The position numbers and the translations under genes were made by a program. Shown here one piece after another: positions 34,606 through 47,380 of a DNA stretch of 64,000 nt; position 1 is the stretch's first letter; each line of letters opens with the position of its first letter. This DNA is from Elgaria multicarinata webbii (Eukaryota > Chordata > Lepidosauria > Squamata > Anguidae): the NCBI RefSeq assembly GCF_023053635.1, contig NC_086178.1, positions 29,559,726 through 29,623,725 on the forward strand. Reading direction: 5' to 3'. The notes under the pieces are model-generated. The model was not told the DNA's origin. It did not search any database and saw only the letters and a list, made by a program, of their open reading frames with translations.

Positions 34606-35025
34606 ATATGGGGCAATGCTTTTCACTTACTTTTGGATAGTAAACAATGAATGGGACCGTTTGAAACTTGAAAAGTCATCGATTAAGATTTAATTTGAAG
34701 CCCAACACCTTCAATATGTAGGATTTTTTTTAAAGAACTGTGTTGAATTTTTTTGCACATAAAATACCTTAGCAGTATCAAACTGATTTAAAACAATGAT
34801 CAGGTTATATTGTATGTGTTTAGAATTGTTGTATCAATATGAAAACTGGAGAATCTGTTTCTGTACAAATGTACCTTATTTTTATACAAACATATTGCAG
34901 ACATTTCTATTTAAGTACAGTTATTTGTTTAAAATAATGGTGGATACTTTCTTACACTGGTTTTAGTCTGCATGTGTACTTTTTTTTTTTTACCAAAAAA
35001 ATAAAATATACCGCTGTTTTATTAC
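34606..35025 (+). other. CCNL1: CCNL1 3' untranslated region
   Basis: AT-rich sequence following the TGA at 34603-34605. It continues to the polyadenylation signal at 35000-35005, with cleavage expected 10-30 bp later. A T run lies at 34980-34991. Confidence 0.75.
35000..35005 (+). terminator. CCNL1: CCNL1 polyadenylation signal AATAAA
   Basis: Canonical AATAAA with a downstream T/GT-rich stretch (GCTGTTTTATTACTCTGTTG) suitable for CstF. It is the first canonical hexamer after the stop codon. Confidence 0.75.
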
Positions 35026-35941
35026 TCTGTTGAAGGCCTCATCAAACTGTTACCTCAATCTGAAGTTTCCGTAGCAAATTGCCTCCCCCACCCATTTAGT
35101 TTTAAAAAATGTTTGATAACATTGGCACAAGCTGAACTGGTTTACTTTTATGTATTATTGAAACTTTTAAGCTACTAGGTGAGACTTGCAGAACATTGAA
35201 ATTAGCATGGCTTGATTTTTGCTTAGAATAAGATTCATATAGTGATAATGCGTTAGATAGAAGATCACTAGACTCTCACTTACATTACTAAGAAGCATTT
35301 ATTTTCCCCGTCCTGTCATTTCCCCCACTCTTCATAAAATCTAGATTAGTTTCTTTCAGACTTGTTTGCTCTGCTGCAGTAATAAAACAGACCTCAACCA
35401 GACATCTTTGCTGTAAAATTAGAAACTCAAAATCTGTTGGACTAGAAATGTAGACTTAAACAAATTCATGGTCTTGCTAATGACAGGAAACAAAACAATA
35501 TTACATTGCCAAAACAAATATTTCTTGAATTTAGCAGATAATCGCTAGGAGAAGGTGATGGCCTTCATTTATTCCTTCTCCATCAAGAAAGAAATACCAT
35601 AGAGCTATTGTAGCTGCACTGAACCTTGAAACGATGAGTTAGCTATAGAGGGAGTCTGCCTACAATACCTCATGGCTGAAAAGATTGCTCTTCTCTGCCA
35701 CAAAATTGTTCCCAGTGGTGATCTTTGGAAAGGTGCTAACCCTTCTCGGCTGTGTGGGGCAAATTAACCAGGCAAGCAAAAATGATGCTTTACAATCTTC
35801 GTATTATAAGAAAGAGCCACTCCTAGAGATGTAAAATTTCCAACATTTTGAGGCCATGGAAAAAACATCTAAACTCCCCCCCCCCCCCAAAAAAAATACT
35901 TTTAGCACTCTTTACAGATTTAAAGTCTGTTGCTTTAAGAC

Positions 35942-36036
35942 GCTGGTGCTGTCCAGATATTTTGGACTTCAGTTCCCATCATCCTCAGGCAGCACAGCTA
36001 AAACATCCAGAGGGCACCAGATTGAGGAAGGCTGCT
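35942..36036. mobile_element. hAT-like MITE fragment ('CAGTTCCCATCATCC' family)
   Basis: TTTTGGACTTCAGTTCCCATC, AACATCCAGAGGGCACCAG and TTGAGGAAGGCTGC match the family with GGGAGTTGTAGTCC on the other strand. Confidence 0.5.
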
Positions 36037-36893
36037 TTAGGAACATGAAGCAGCCTTTCTGTTTCTAGAGTTATTTTATGTATAACTTAGTTTGCTCAAA
36101 ATTATCACATTTAAAACTTCTAAAAATAAACTCAGTAAATTTGTAATTATTGTCTGAATAGATTAGGACTACATTAAAAGATTGCTACAGCATCAGAAAC
36201 ACTCAAGAATGCACATTTACTGTTAAGAGTACACAATGGTGACTACTCAAATGTTGGGAAATTGGGCATAAATTTCTTATCAGTAAATATACTTTAGATC
36301 AATAATTTTAATAAGGAATGAAAGAACTAATTATGTTGGGAATCTTATAGGATTAAAAAAAACATTTCCCCCCATGGTTTCATTATTTCCAGACATTTTA
36401 CATCTCTAGTCTTTCTATAAATGTGTTCTTGTTACATAGTTCTTAGAAATTTTGTGGGGAGTAAAGGCTGGATACCAATATATAAATACTTCACAATACA
36501 TAAATACTTCATCTTAAATTCTAAAAGAAAATATTTCATAATCCAAAGCTGTTCTTTTTTTTAAGGTTTTCAGAAAAAAGCAAAAATGGCCTTTCGGGGA
36601 TTTTTTTTCCTGGGCATTTAAATTACCAGCCACTCTACACATTGTCCCCTGTCTCAGGCAGTGGATGGAAGATTGCATCTTAAATGTAGTTCATGTTTCT
36701 TAGGACAAAATCTGACAAGTGCTTTTCACCTATTTGTTTCTAGAAGCAACAATTTCTGCAGAAAGTAGTAGGTATAATTGATAACACTGCATTTTTCTTA
36801 TTAGGTGAGCAATTTTGACTTCTCCATATTTGCAACCCAAGAACTTTATGAAAGTTATATTTGACTAGTACTTTAGGAAGTAGTTTACAGTAG

Positions 36894-37022
36894 GGGTGGC
36901 AGAAAATAGCTTTCTTGATGTTTTGGACTTCAACTCCCAGCATTCCTGAACATTGGCCAGGTGGTCAGGGGTTTCTGGGAGTCAAGCGCATTGGAGATCT
37001 ACTTTTTGCTCACCCTTGGCTT
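36894..37022. mobile_element. hAT-like MITE, 'GGGAGTTGTAGTCC' family
   Basis: It starts GGGGTGGCAGAAAATAG and ends TTTTTGCTCACCCTTGGC, with an inner TTTTGGACTTCAACTCCCAG and its inverted partner TTTCTGGGAGTCAAG. No target duplication is evident. Confidence 0.5.
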
Positions 37023-38137
37023 AGATCTTTGCTTTTTTCATGGATGTAAACATTCACAGTGGGTTCCTTTGGGCTTTAAGTCAAAGCTAGAGAATATTTT
37101 GAAGGCTAGATTACAGATGTGGATGGAAATTAGTTGTGATCACTTCCAATGCAAGACAAGTCAGCAGCATAGGAAACCACGGCTGGCTGAAATTAATGGA
37201 TCTCAAATAAAATTCAGGAAATGGCTGGATTAACAATAGAACTGGTTTTCTAAGGGAGGTTACGAAGACAGACACTTGGAGGGACAAGCAATGCAATTCT
37301 TAGTTTGCTTTTATGACATCTGTTGTGTGTAGAACTGATCTGCTAACTGATGTGATGTGGTTATGCCTCAGTCCCTGTTCTAAATCCAAGTCGGTAACAA
37401 GAGTCTTGTTTGTGTGCTCTGTGGAAATCAAATAAAAGCTAGTTAAGAAATAACCTGATATGAGGCTGAAGTGCTGTTCATGTCTCATTGAAATCAAGGC
37501 CATAATTCCCGCAAAGTTAGACTGCATACTCTATTCCATGAACTCTGACATTTTACCTTGGTGTCCTCTTTAAAGATTAAAGGTGTCATAATTTAATATC
37601 TGTTGGCTGTTAGCCTGGTATTTACAGCAACTGCTGTATAACTAGAGTGACATCAACTGCAAAAGAGACCCAGTTCTCACATGATTATGGCAAATGATGC
37701 CCATGCAAGCCCAGCAGAATTGTATAAGTCAAGAAAGAGGTAAATGCCTTTGGCTATAGGAATATAGTAAAGAACCTTGCTTGATGAGCTTTGAGAGGTG
37801 GAAGTACATCTTGTATGCAGTGTATAATTGCAGAATGTAGGATTGAAACAAGCTATTTCACAGCTATGAATTGTTTGATCCTGATTTATATCTCTGTGAT
37901 CACTGACTACATAAGGCTAAAATCAATAGGCAGACTGATAGATGCATATATGGAATCAACTTTGGTTCAGCTATTTTCCACTAGATGACAGTGTTTATTA
38001 AAAGGAATCACTGGGAGATTTCTGACACTGGTGTATTTCTGCTGAAGAGATTTCTGACACTGGTGTATAGCTGTTGAAGAATACAAAAACAAACAAACTT
38101 TTTTCAAAGCTTTCATCCCTAAGTTTGCTAAGACTGC

Positions 38138-38220
38138 AATCCTACATCCGCTTAACTGGGAGTAAGCATCAAACCCAATGGATCTTACTTCTGAGTAGAT
38201 ATGTATAGGATTGTATTGTA
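38138..38220. mobile_element. Short MITE, 'CAATCCTA...AGTAAG' family
   Basis: CTGCAATCCTACATCCGCTT at the left and TATGTATAGGATTGTATTG at the right form inverted ends. The inner TTACTTCTGAGTAG matches the copy at 49511. Confidence 0.6.
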
Positions 38221-38394
38221 AATGTTAGGAGCGTGCGGAAGCCACCAGGTTTTGATGTTTGAAATTTGCTGCATTTCTTTTATTTATTTATTAAAACATT
38301 TGTATCTCACCCTATTATCACTAGGATCTCAGGGTGGCATACAGATAAAATTATTTCATTATTCCTACTTGCTCTTATATTTATGTTACATATT

Positions 38395-38800
38395 TTCATT
38401 AAACGATCAGCAATTTCCCATTTGACTTCTTTAAGAATTCTAAGGTGGATACCATCCGAGTCCAGTGATTTATTAGCTGAGAAGAAGGTTAAGAATTTGA
38501 GAAGAAGGTTAAGAACTTTATCTATTGTGAAAATATCAGTTCAGGCACAGGTATCTGCCCTAAATCTTACGCAGTGAAAGCAGATGAAAATTCATTCAGC
38601 TTCTCCACCATCTCCTTATCCTCCTTTAGAACTCCTTTATCTCCATTGTCACCTACTTGGCTTCCTGCTTCTGATATATTTTAAAATGTCTTTTATTAAT
38701 CATCTTATTAGTAATATGCTCCTCAAAATGCTTTTGTGTATCTTTTATTGTCTGTCCCTTGTGCAAGTTTGTGATATGTTTTCCTCTTAAGAAAGAAAAT
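38395..38800 (-). mobile_element. CR1-type LINE, ORF2 linker fragment
   Basis: On the minus strand the sequence corresponds to the stretch between the endonuclease and reverse-transcriptase domains of CR1-group ORF2. Features are a tract opposing GAACTCCTTTATCTCCATTG, CTTCCTGCTTCTGATATATT (encoding a YIRSRK-like motif) and TTAGTAATATGCTCCTCAAAA. It is heavily decayed. Recognition comes from the order of these blocks and is moderate. Confidence 0.5.
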
Positions 38801-39066
38801 GAAAAACAGGAGGAGCAGACAGCCTAGTGGGAACCAAGAGAAGTATCTTTGAGCATATTGGAGACCCCAGACCTACTATAATGACAAAACATTAAAATCC
38901 TCAAGGGCACTCCTATACTGTTTTAGTGTGAACATTATTTTTGGCTAGATATGAGAGGGTGGAAGCTTCCTCAAGTATAGGAAAAGTAGGTTACAAATAT
39001 TTCAGTGAAGGATGATACAACCGATCTGGGTTCTAGTGCCCAGTGACAGTGGGCCAGGCACTGACT

Positions 39067-39864
39067 GGGTTCACAAAAAATGACAACCCATAAGGCTGAG
39101 TATGGATTGATTGTGGGTTGAACATGGATTGTTGTTGAATCGTGGTTGTGTTGTGTGCACTCAGTCATGCTAACAAATCATGGTTTGTTAACCACAAACA
39201 ACCCAAGTTCACAACCCAACAACAAACCAGGGTTTTTGTTCATGGTTTATTTATTTATTTATTTTCATTTCTATACCGCCCAATAGCCGAAGCTCTCTGG
39301 GCGGTTCACAAAAGTTAAAACCAAGAAGAGCATAATAAAACAACCAACAATTTAAAAACACAAATACAAAATACAACATAAAAAGCACGACCAGGATAAA
39401 ACCACACAGCAAAAATTGATATAGGTTAAAATAATAAATTAAAACAGCAGAGTTTAAATTTAAGTTAAATTAGGAGTTAAAATACTGAGAAAATAAAAAG
39501 GTCTTCAGCTGGTGACAAAAGGAAAACAATGTAGGCGCCAAGCAAACCTTTCTGGGGAGCTCGTTCCACAGCTGGGGTGCCACAGCAGAGAAAGCCCTCC
39601 TCCTAGTAGCCACCTGCCTCACTTCCTTCAGCAGGGGCTCACGGAGAAGGACCCCTGTGGATGATCTTAAGGTCCGGGCAGGCATGTATGGGAGGAGGCG
39701 TTCCTTCAAATAACCTGGCCCCAAGCCGTTTAGGGCTTTGAATGTTAATATGGTTTGTTAGTGCAGCTGAATTCACACAGCACAACAAACCAGGGTTCAT
39801 CAACAACCCACACTTAATCCATACTCAACCTTGAGTATGGGTTGTTGTGTTGTGTGAACCCTGT
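39067..39864. mobile_element. hAT-like element ('GGGTTCACAC...AACAACCC'), itself interrupted by L2
   Basis: The ends are GGGTTCACAAAAAATG on the left and, on the other strand, ACAGGGTTCACACAACAC. It is flanked by a perfect 8-bp direct repeat CACTGACT (39059-39066 and 39865-39872), the hAT target length. It holds runs of AACAACCC-like words and an L2 insertion at 39249-39749. Related elements are at 46265, 51433 and 53280. Confidence 0.75.
39249..39749 (-). mobile_element. L2 LINE 3' end with ORF2 C-terminus
   Basis: The minus strand encodes LKERLLPYMPARTLR, RRRAFSAVAPQLWNELPRK and LKTFLF, then a 3' UTR ending in AAATAAATAAATA. ATGGTTT flanks it on both sides (39242-39248 and 39750-39756). 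The sequence is close to the copy at 8507-9213. It is the youngest of the three nested elements here. Confidence 0.85.
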
Positions 39865-40436
39865 CACTGACTCTCAGCCTAACCTACCCTATTTGTGAGG
39901 ATAAAAGAGGAGAGGGACCTTGTAAGCTGCCTTGCGTTCCTTGAAAGTGAAAAAGGTGGTATAATGGGGGGAAAGGTAGGATATATATAGCCCCAAAGCC
40001 CCTTTCCCAAGTTCTGTGATAGCACCTTTCGCCCCACCTCCCCAGAATAGTTGGTTTGACATTGACAAAAAAACCTGCCCTCATCTTAGACAACACATCT
40101 GAGTCTGAGAATTCACAGCTTCCTGCTGGTATTTGCAGTCGCAGTGGGTCATGAGATAAGTTCCCAGAAACTAAAGCCATCAATTGAAATCATGCATTGA
40201 CGGCAGTCATGAGTTTAGTGGTTGGGTAACCTATAGTGTTTGTGCAGTCAAAGTGAGAGGTGACAGTCATGATCACACGCCCTGATAGCAGAGCCGCAGC
40301 AAAGTGAAAAAGGAAAAAATGTTTTCATTTATTATCTTTTGCAGAAACAGAAAGCTGAAGAACTTTTAGCAAGTGTAACAGAGTGTGGTAGGTGTTGCCT
40401 CACCTAACAAAACGCAGGCAACCACAATAATTTTGT

Positions 40437-40815
40437 CTTTGTTAGTTACGTGCCTTCAAGTTGACTTTGATTTACAGTGACCCTATGAATCAGCGACCTC
40501 CAGTTGCATCTGTTGTAAACCACCCTAATCGGGTCTTGTAACTTCATTTCCGTATCTTCCTTTATGGAGTCAATCCATCTCTTGTTTGGTCTTCCTCTTT
40601 TCCTTCTACATTCCGCTTTCCCTAGCATTACTGTTTATCTCTCTCTAATTAGTCATTTCTTCTCATTAAATATCCAAAGTAAGATAGTCTCAGCGTTTTT
40701 ACTCCTAGTGAGAGTTCTGCCTTAATTTGTTCTACAACCCACTTGTCATTTTGGCGGTCCTTGGTACTCGCAAAACTCTCCTCCAACACCACATTTCAAA
40801 TGAGTTGATCATGTT
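40437..40815 (-). mobile_element. RTE/BovB-like LINE, C-terminal ORF fragment
   Basis: The minus-strand frame at 40446-40628 reads LGKAECRRKRGRPNKRWIDS, then WRSLIHRVTVNQSQLEGT. This resembles the conserved tail of RTE/BovB-type LINE proteins (GKAEG.RRRGRP..RW.D, then WR...H.V..S...L). The 3' UTR follows with AACTTGAAGGCACGTAAC. Upstream (to ~40815) more of the same frame is decayed. The exact clade is uncertain. Confidence 0.6.
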
Positions 40816-42009
40816 AGAGCGGTCGAAAATTAGAAGTGTGCAGTTATGACCAGCGAACATTTGTGCCTTATCTGGTACAAGGAAAATAAAATGTCTGTGC
40901 CGCAGAGAATTCCTGAAGTAGGCCAGGATTTAGGTTGAGGCAGAAGGCCATCATTTTGGGGGTGGGAAATGCTGTCTTATGACTACAGGTAGCCATTTTC
41001 TATGTGTTAACTTGTTAAGTTCTCCACTGGAGCACTACTAGGTATCTAAAAAGCACATGCTAGGTGGAGGAATGAGAACCAGCGTGTCCCTTACTCTGTC
41101 GCCCTCCATGTGTAGAGAGCGACTGTCCGCAACCACACATGCACCTCTAGGCCTCCTGTCTCCACTCTCCCTCCTCACATACAGAAACTACATTCTTCAA
41201 ATGCTTGAAGAGGGCTTATATGCTAACCTTTTTAGAAAAAGCCAGGATTCTGTATGTTCCAGTCAAATTTTAGAACAAGAAGGAGGGCAACTGTTGAAAA
41301 AGACAGCAAGCCGAAATGCTGCGGAACACACAATTAATATTTTACCCTGAAGAGCAGGGTAAAGATGCTGTAACTAAATAATAATAATAATAATTAATAA
41401 TAGGATTATTCTTCTGGAGGACCTATGTTACTGACCAACTCACTGGTTCTATATTTTAATTAACTGCTGTTCTAATCAGTTACATGGACATACATATTGA
41501 TACACATTCTAGAGCATGAACTGGGATTAATATTATTGTGCCATATTAAATACTAGTATGGCATCACTGAAGGCTATTTTCATAAGCAAAATGGACCCCA
41601 ATAATTCAGCCATGACCCATTATTTCATAGATTTGATTTATTTAGATGAAAAGAGAGCTTCGGCTATTGGGCCGTATAAAAATGCAATCAATGATTCCAT
41701 GAATTCTGTGTTGCAATAAACATACAAAAGCGTTATTTAAACATGATTTGCATGTATGACTTCCTGCAACAAGAACTTCTTGGATGGGTGGTTTCTAGGA
41801 AGCCATGCCCCTTTTCTGGCATGAACTGAATAGGAAAAAGAAAAAGCTGCGACTCCAATAGTTATTTGTGTGTTTTCAAATCCCACCAGCAGGGTATGGA
41901 TGTAATCAGTCTGGAACTATAATTTGCATTTCTCAACCTTCCTGGTAAAGAACTGGCTACTGGAGTTACTTTAGTCAGAGGCTCTGGGACTCTGTAGGAA
42001 ATCCTAAAT
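40816..42009. other. Intergenic DNA
   Basis: Unassigned, apart from an (AAT)n run at 41380-41403 and an L2 tail scrap at 41650-41690 (AGAGAGCTTCGGCTATTGGG). The 97-codon frame at 41057 shows no known domain. Confidence 0.5.
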
Positions 42010-42128
42010 CAGGGGTGGCCATCCAGATTTTTTGGGCTACAACTCCCATCATCCCACTAGGCTGGCTAGGGTTGATGGGAGTCGTAGACCAAAACATTTG
42101 GAGGACCACAAATTGACCACCACCCCCA
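42010..42128. mobile_element. hAT-like MITE, best copy of the 'GGGAGTTGTAGTCC' family
   Basis: It starts CAGGGGTGGCCATCC and ends, on the other strand, TGGGGGTGGTGGTC. The inner CTACAACTCCCATCATCCC and GATGGGAGTCGTAGACC are inverted partners. The flanks TCCTAAAT (42002-42009) and TCCTCATT (42129-42136) match at six of eight positions, as an aged hAT duplication would. Confidence 0.65.
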
Positions 42129-43485
42129 TCCTCATTGGCTGTTCTGAGTTTCTGAGTGCCCTTGGGCAAGACATCTTCGATGGCTCCCTCCCTCAGTGAA
42201 TCTAACTTCTCATTGTCATTGTCACCAGCTGCTATTGCTCCCCATCCTTTATCATCACTTCTGCCCCGTGCTTGCTTGATAGGCAGAGAGCCAATGAGCA
42301 AGCAAGCAGTGGCATCTACTGCTCCGCTTTCTCACCACTACGGTTGTCTGGGCCAGAGCGAGAGGCAGGTGAACAAGCAGGTTGCCGTAGTGAAAGAGAG
42401 CCGCCTGTCCCAGAGAGTTCTTGTCAGTGGGCCCCTGCTGAGGTATGGACCCTCAGCCATGACTGTTCTTGATGCTGGCCCTGCCTGTTCTAAATAAACA
42501 TTTTTATTCATAAGAAATTTATGTCCATCGTGTTTGGAGGCTAAGGAACATCTTCAAAACTCTATAACAACAAGCTACAGAAAGGGGGCAGTGCTGCAGT
42601 TAGTTAATGCATAAGAATTCATGGCATAGGTAGTCTTAGGATCTCTATAGCCTACAGTGAGGTTTCCTACTCCTCCACTTCCTCCCCCCCCTCCCCGATC
42701 TTCCTTTATTGCTGGGAGCACATAGCGTGCTCTGTTGCTCCTGCCAGTGTAATAGAACGCAAAGAAAATGGACTGAACAAACTCTGAGCGTCATTAAACG
42801 GGGGGTGGGGGAGTGGAAATCGCATTTCCCTACTGTCGCTTTGCCTCCTTCTGCTGTCCCACAATAGGGATGAACAGCTTCCTCTTTCTTCACACAGGGA
42901 AGAAAGAGGAAGCAAGCTACGACCACGTGGCCCTTCAGTGGGTATTTTTTTATCACACTGCTTCTCCTGCACACAGCAGGAAATGGTGTTAAGTTTTGCC
43001 ACAGCCCCCAAAATCGGGTTTTCTCAGTTTTATTTTATGTTGGAAAAAAGACCAGAAGGAGCAGGAGAAACTCGGGAGGTGGACAGCATCCTTAAAAGGG
43101 CTTGCAAAAGAATGTGAGTGGCCAGTAACGAGTGCTGTACCTGCATTTTTATGCAAGAATATTGCATATAAACTTTTTCTTCTTTTCTTAACTAATGAAG
43201 GGTGTGCTCACTCTCTCGCTCTCGCTCTCCTGGTGTGCATATGGGACTGGTAAATGCCTGTTCTGTTTTTCTCTCTGCTTAGCTGCCTTTTTTAACAGGA
43301 AGCATTGTTACTAAATAATTCCATCACAAATCAATATTATTTGTAGGTTTCTTGCCTGTTATTTGTCCTAGTCTGTCATTTTTATCTGTTTCCATGAACC
43401 TTGAGATGTTTGGGAATTCTAGATGAAGGAAGACCGCTCATTATATAGATTTTCCAACAGGTGTGGCACTGGCAGTGGTACAAAT

Positions 43486-43536
<51 letters not shown>

Positions 43537-46264
43537 AAAAAAAGAGCAGTGGTTGACCTGTGTTGATGATGTTGCTGTAATTGTTATGAGATATAAGGCA
43601 GAGATGTTTTGTAGCTGGATTTAGAGAAATGTGCCACAGCATGCTTGTTCTGGGAGTCTTAAGGAGAGCTTTTATAAAGTATTGTTTTGATGATATCTGT
43701 GTCCACTTAGGCTCAACGAAATGAATTCAGGACTTAATGAGAAATGTGAAGATGTGATTTCCCCGGAGCAGATATTTTTAATATATATTTGGGGGTCATG
43801 CCCTAAAATGATAACATATTGGACCACTATTATTAAGGAAATAGAACCCATGATGAAGCTGCTGCGTCAAAAATGTAGCATTACTGAAGCTGCTGAAACT
43901 ATGGTAAATTTATTAACTGTATCTCACTAAACAAATAGTTTCAAAAGGATGAAGATTAATTTTCCCTGTTGGACTGAATGGTACCTAAGGGTTTTGGATA
44001 TGGTTAGTAGGGCAAGAGAAGGTAGACCACATGAGAACCATTTCATTGAAAGAAGGAGTTTATTTTGTTTTGGAATAACAAAGTACATGATACAGCACTG
44101 CTGTTTCCTTCATCAGGAGCATTATAAAACATAGTTTGCTTAAAATATGCTTTTTATCAATGAGTGGAATGGTAATAGTAAAAGATTTTATATTTGTGTG
44201 ATATTTTTTCTTGCAAGTATTTATGTCTAATTTATAAACACATTTATTAATTAAAATAAAAAAATTAAAAAATATCACTAGCTTGCCACAACATTTTTTT
44301 TTTAAAAAATGCTATTTTAATTTGCAAGATATATCTTTATGGGTTATAGCTAATATTAGTCCTACATAGAGTAAACTGATTGAAATGAAAGGGATTTAAG
44401 TTTAACTTAATATTGGATACAACCCATTGTATTTTACTGAAATCTATTTGTTTGCTAATTTAAATGTGCAATGGTGTCATACTGTATACAATTGGCCAGA
44501 ATGTGCTAAACAGAAATTTATATCCATCATGTATCTTGCAAAGTGGTTTAGCATAACTGCTACCAGCACAATGCTGTCAACTGCCTAAGATTTCCAAAAG
44601 GAATGATTTAGAGGCCTACATTAGTCATTTCAAACCACAGTTCAAAATAAACTGGAGCTACTTTATTTCTTGCTCCCATAAGGCAGGATAGTGTATCCAC
44701 GCCAAGGCTCTTTTAAGCCTACAATGCCAGGCATCGTTTCTGGTGACGCCTTAGAAGGATCACTGTATTTCTGGCATTCCTTGCAACACTCCCATACGTG
44801 GCTGCAAATATATCAGTTTGCAAAGGATGGCTCATTTCGCAAGGATGCATAACAAGCTTGTCATGTCCAGAAAAACCTCTGCTCACTCTGTCAAGGCAAG
44901 ACAAACAGCAAGAGCGGTTCAAAGCAGATAGCTGTAACCTAATGAACCTTAAAGAAAACGAAGACAGAGAGGAAACATCCATCACATAGAAATCTGCTGT
45001 GTCGCATAAAGCCAGAAAGATCCTATAGAGTTGTCGGTTGGAGGAGGGGTTGACAATATCCCTAAATCTCCCCCCTCCCATTTTGAAACGTAGCTGCAGT
45101 TAAGGAAACACATTATTCTTGCCGCACTGCAGGAAAGATGTAGCTTAAGGTACAGCCAGTAGCAAAATGTAATGCGGTTAGCATTGCTTACATAGTGTAC
45201 CTTTTTAAAAGGTACATGGAGGGGAACTGGGCTGTGGCACCACATTGTCTCTAGGACACAAACATTTTAGAAGGATGTTGCTTAGAACACGGACTTCTTT
45301 TTTTAACAGATGTTTTCAAAGTTTATCTAATTCTGTGTGTTTGGGGTGGGGAGAGAGAAGTTCAGAGTGATCACTTTAGAATGTTCTTTTCCATTATGTT
45401 TTAGGGTCAGCATCTTCTTTGTACAGAGACAGGATTTAGACTGGAGAGTTTTGAAAGGTTGTTGAACAAGCATTTCAAAGGCGTTTTCTTAAACTCACAG
45501 GCTGCCCCACGCATCATTTGCTGTTGCCTTTCCAAGGAGACAGCTCCAGTGTTTCCCACATTATTCTGATACTTTTATTGTGCATTTGGATTTGGCGTTC
45601 AACCTTCATACCTTTAGCAAGATGTTGGCTACTTTTGTACACTAAAATGAGTATTCTTGTTAGCTGAAAGGCCATTTCTTGACTCGGAAAGTTTCTAGTT
45701 TCAGTGGTGCGCTTGGGACAGGACTCGGGCAGATGTCCAGACGTCCACTCGACAGAACAAGTAGGAAAGCCCCAAGCACAGGTAAGCATGGCTTACCACA
45801 TGTTGAAATAAATGAAGTGTTGCTTATTATCATATACTGCCTAAAGAGGGGCTGGGGAGACATTGGGGTTGCCTTGACGGTGCCAGGTTGCCTCTGCTTT
45901 TCTGAAACCCCCACTGTTGCGGGGTGGCTGCAGATAATCCTCCCGTAGAAGGCAACACAGGCTTTCTGGTGGCCATTCAGCTCGTTGGCCCACCCTCTGC
46001 CCAGATTTCTGGCAACCAATCAGGGGTCATCTTCTGCCTGGGAATACCTCTGCATCGACCCCTGAGCGAGGTCATACAGCAGAAGAGCCATGGTGACCTC
46101 GCTTCCAAGGGAAAAGTCAGTTTAAGTCCATGACTTTTTTACACTGCGGCTTCAAGGAAAAGCTCCACGAGGGCTGCAAATCAGCAGCTGCATCGTATAA
46201 CCAATGCAGCTCCGATTTGCAGCCACTACAAGGCTTTGAAGGCATATAGATAGCCCCATCAACT
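42129..46264. other. Intergenic DNA, largely unassigned
   Basis: No gene is supported. The frame at 43721-43930 (IYIWGSCPKMITYWTTIIKE) faintly resembles the C-terminal zinc-knuckle region of L1-type ORF2, so an old L1 scrap is possible. The long (GT)n run is listed separately. Frames at 42156, 44719(-) and 45660(-) lack recognisable domains. Confidence 0.45.
43488..43536. repeat. (GT)n microsatellite
   Basis: About 23 uninterrupted GT units; expected to be length-variable. Confidence 0.95.
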
Positions 46265-46505
46265 GGGTACATACAACACGCTAACCCACACTCAGTGATT
46301 GAGTGTGGCATGTTGTTGAACCGTGGGTTGTTTGTTGAATGGTGGGTTAGCGTGTTGTCTGAACTCAGGACATTTTCCTCAGGGTGGCTTGTTAACCATG
46401 CAGTGTGGCTTATTTTTCTCACATAAGCCATCTTGAGAACTGATGGTTTGTTGTTGGGTTGTCCAAGCCACACTGAATGTGGTTAGCGTGTTGTGTGAAC
46501 AAGCC
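46265..46505. mobile_element. hAT-like element, 'AACACGCTAACCC' family
   Basis: The left end has ACAACACGCTAACCCACACT; the right end inverted reads GGGCTTGTTCACACAACACG then CTAACCAC. The interior repeats GTTGTT/AACAAC words. It is related to the 39067 element. Immediately to the left (46165-46235) an inverted repeat (GGCTGCAAATC... and GATTTGCAGCC) may belong to the same or an adjacent element. Confidence 0.55.
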
Positions 46506-47380
46506 CATCATGCCTATAGTCTACAATAGCTTCCCCCACCTATTGCCCCCAAGTGTGCTAGATTACAAGACCTATGATCCCCAGCCAGCCCTATAAGTTC
46601 TGATGCCTGCAGGTGGTCAGAACATATCTAACTCTTTTAACACATGTGAATTCATGCATCTGCTGCACAACGAAAGTAAGAATCCCATTGTCATTTGCAA
46701 GCAGTTAATAGGCAGCCAACTATTCTGTGCATGTGTGGGCTCTTTTTAAGTACTATAATCCCCATTCTATATAAGGGAGGAATTTGAGACTCAATTGAGA
46801 CATGCATATTCATCACTGGATGGTGGCGCTGTCAGCGATGCATGTGTGAGCAAGCCAAAGCATCAGAGATGGAGCCAAGAGATAAAGCCTTCCAAAATAC
46901 TTTAAACTGCCCCATGCATCCTGGGAAGAATGAGAATATTTTTACAGAAAGCTGCCAGCACAAATTAAACTTAAGCCTATGCTGTACTAGTACTGTTTAT
47001 ACATTTGGCCGTTTGTTTGCACTTAGGTTGCTGGGGGTGGTCTAGAGCTCAGCAGTACAGCACAGGCTTGGAGCAACCTCTGTTAAAAGGAGCGAAGGCA
47101 GCAGGTGTTGGGGCAGGGCTCTGCCTCAGACTCTGAAGGCTACTTGTCCTAACAAATACCTGGTACGAGGCAACTGTGTATGAGTTGGTGGCCAAATGTT
47201 TGCTCCCCCACCCGCAGAACCAGAGCTAAAGATTTGAGCCAGGGCCACATCCACTCTCCGTGCATGTGGGAGCTGCTGCATTTTATTACCTCAGGGTGGG
47301 AGTTGAAAAATCCCGGTTCAAATATCAGCCCTGCAATAAACAAACGACACAGTCCTAGTGTGCTTCCAGAGATGAGGCTT
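46506..47380. other. Intergenic DNA
   Basis: A MITE scrap (CAAGACCTATGATCCCCAG) lies at 46515-46625; otherwise it is unassigned. Confidence 0.45.

Larger units (their letters stand above)
35026..38137. other. Downstream intergenic DNA
   Basis: Mostly unassigned AT-rich DNA. It contains a C run (35876-35888) and two hAT-like MITE fragments (35942-36036, 36894-37022). A 36-bp unit starting AGATTTCTGACACTGGTGTA is repeated in tandem near 38014-38080. No second gene is supported. Confidence 0.5.
39015..39985 (+). mobile_element. MIR-like SINE split by a nested hAT-like element
   Basis: The left piece (about 39015-39066) holds the box-B-like GATCTGGGTTCTAG and AGTGGGCCAGGCACTGACT. The right piece (about 39865-39985) resumes with CACTGACTCTCAGCCTAACC, then GTGAGGATAAAAG and TTGCGTTCCTTG. 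Placed end to end the order matches the intact SINE at 53808. CACTGACT is present at both edges of the insertion. Confidence 0.7.

Noticed and set aside
44719-45081. 120-codon minus-strand frame
   Set aside because: It has no recognisable domain, no splice context and ordinary composition; it is consistent with chance.
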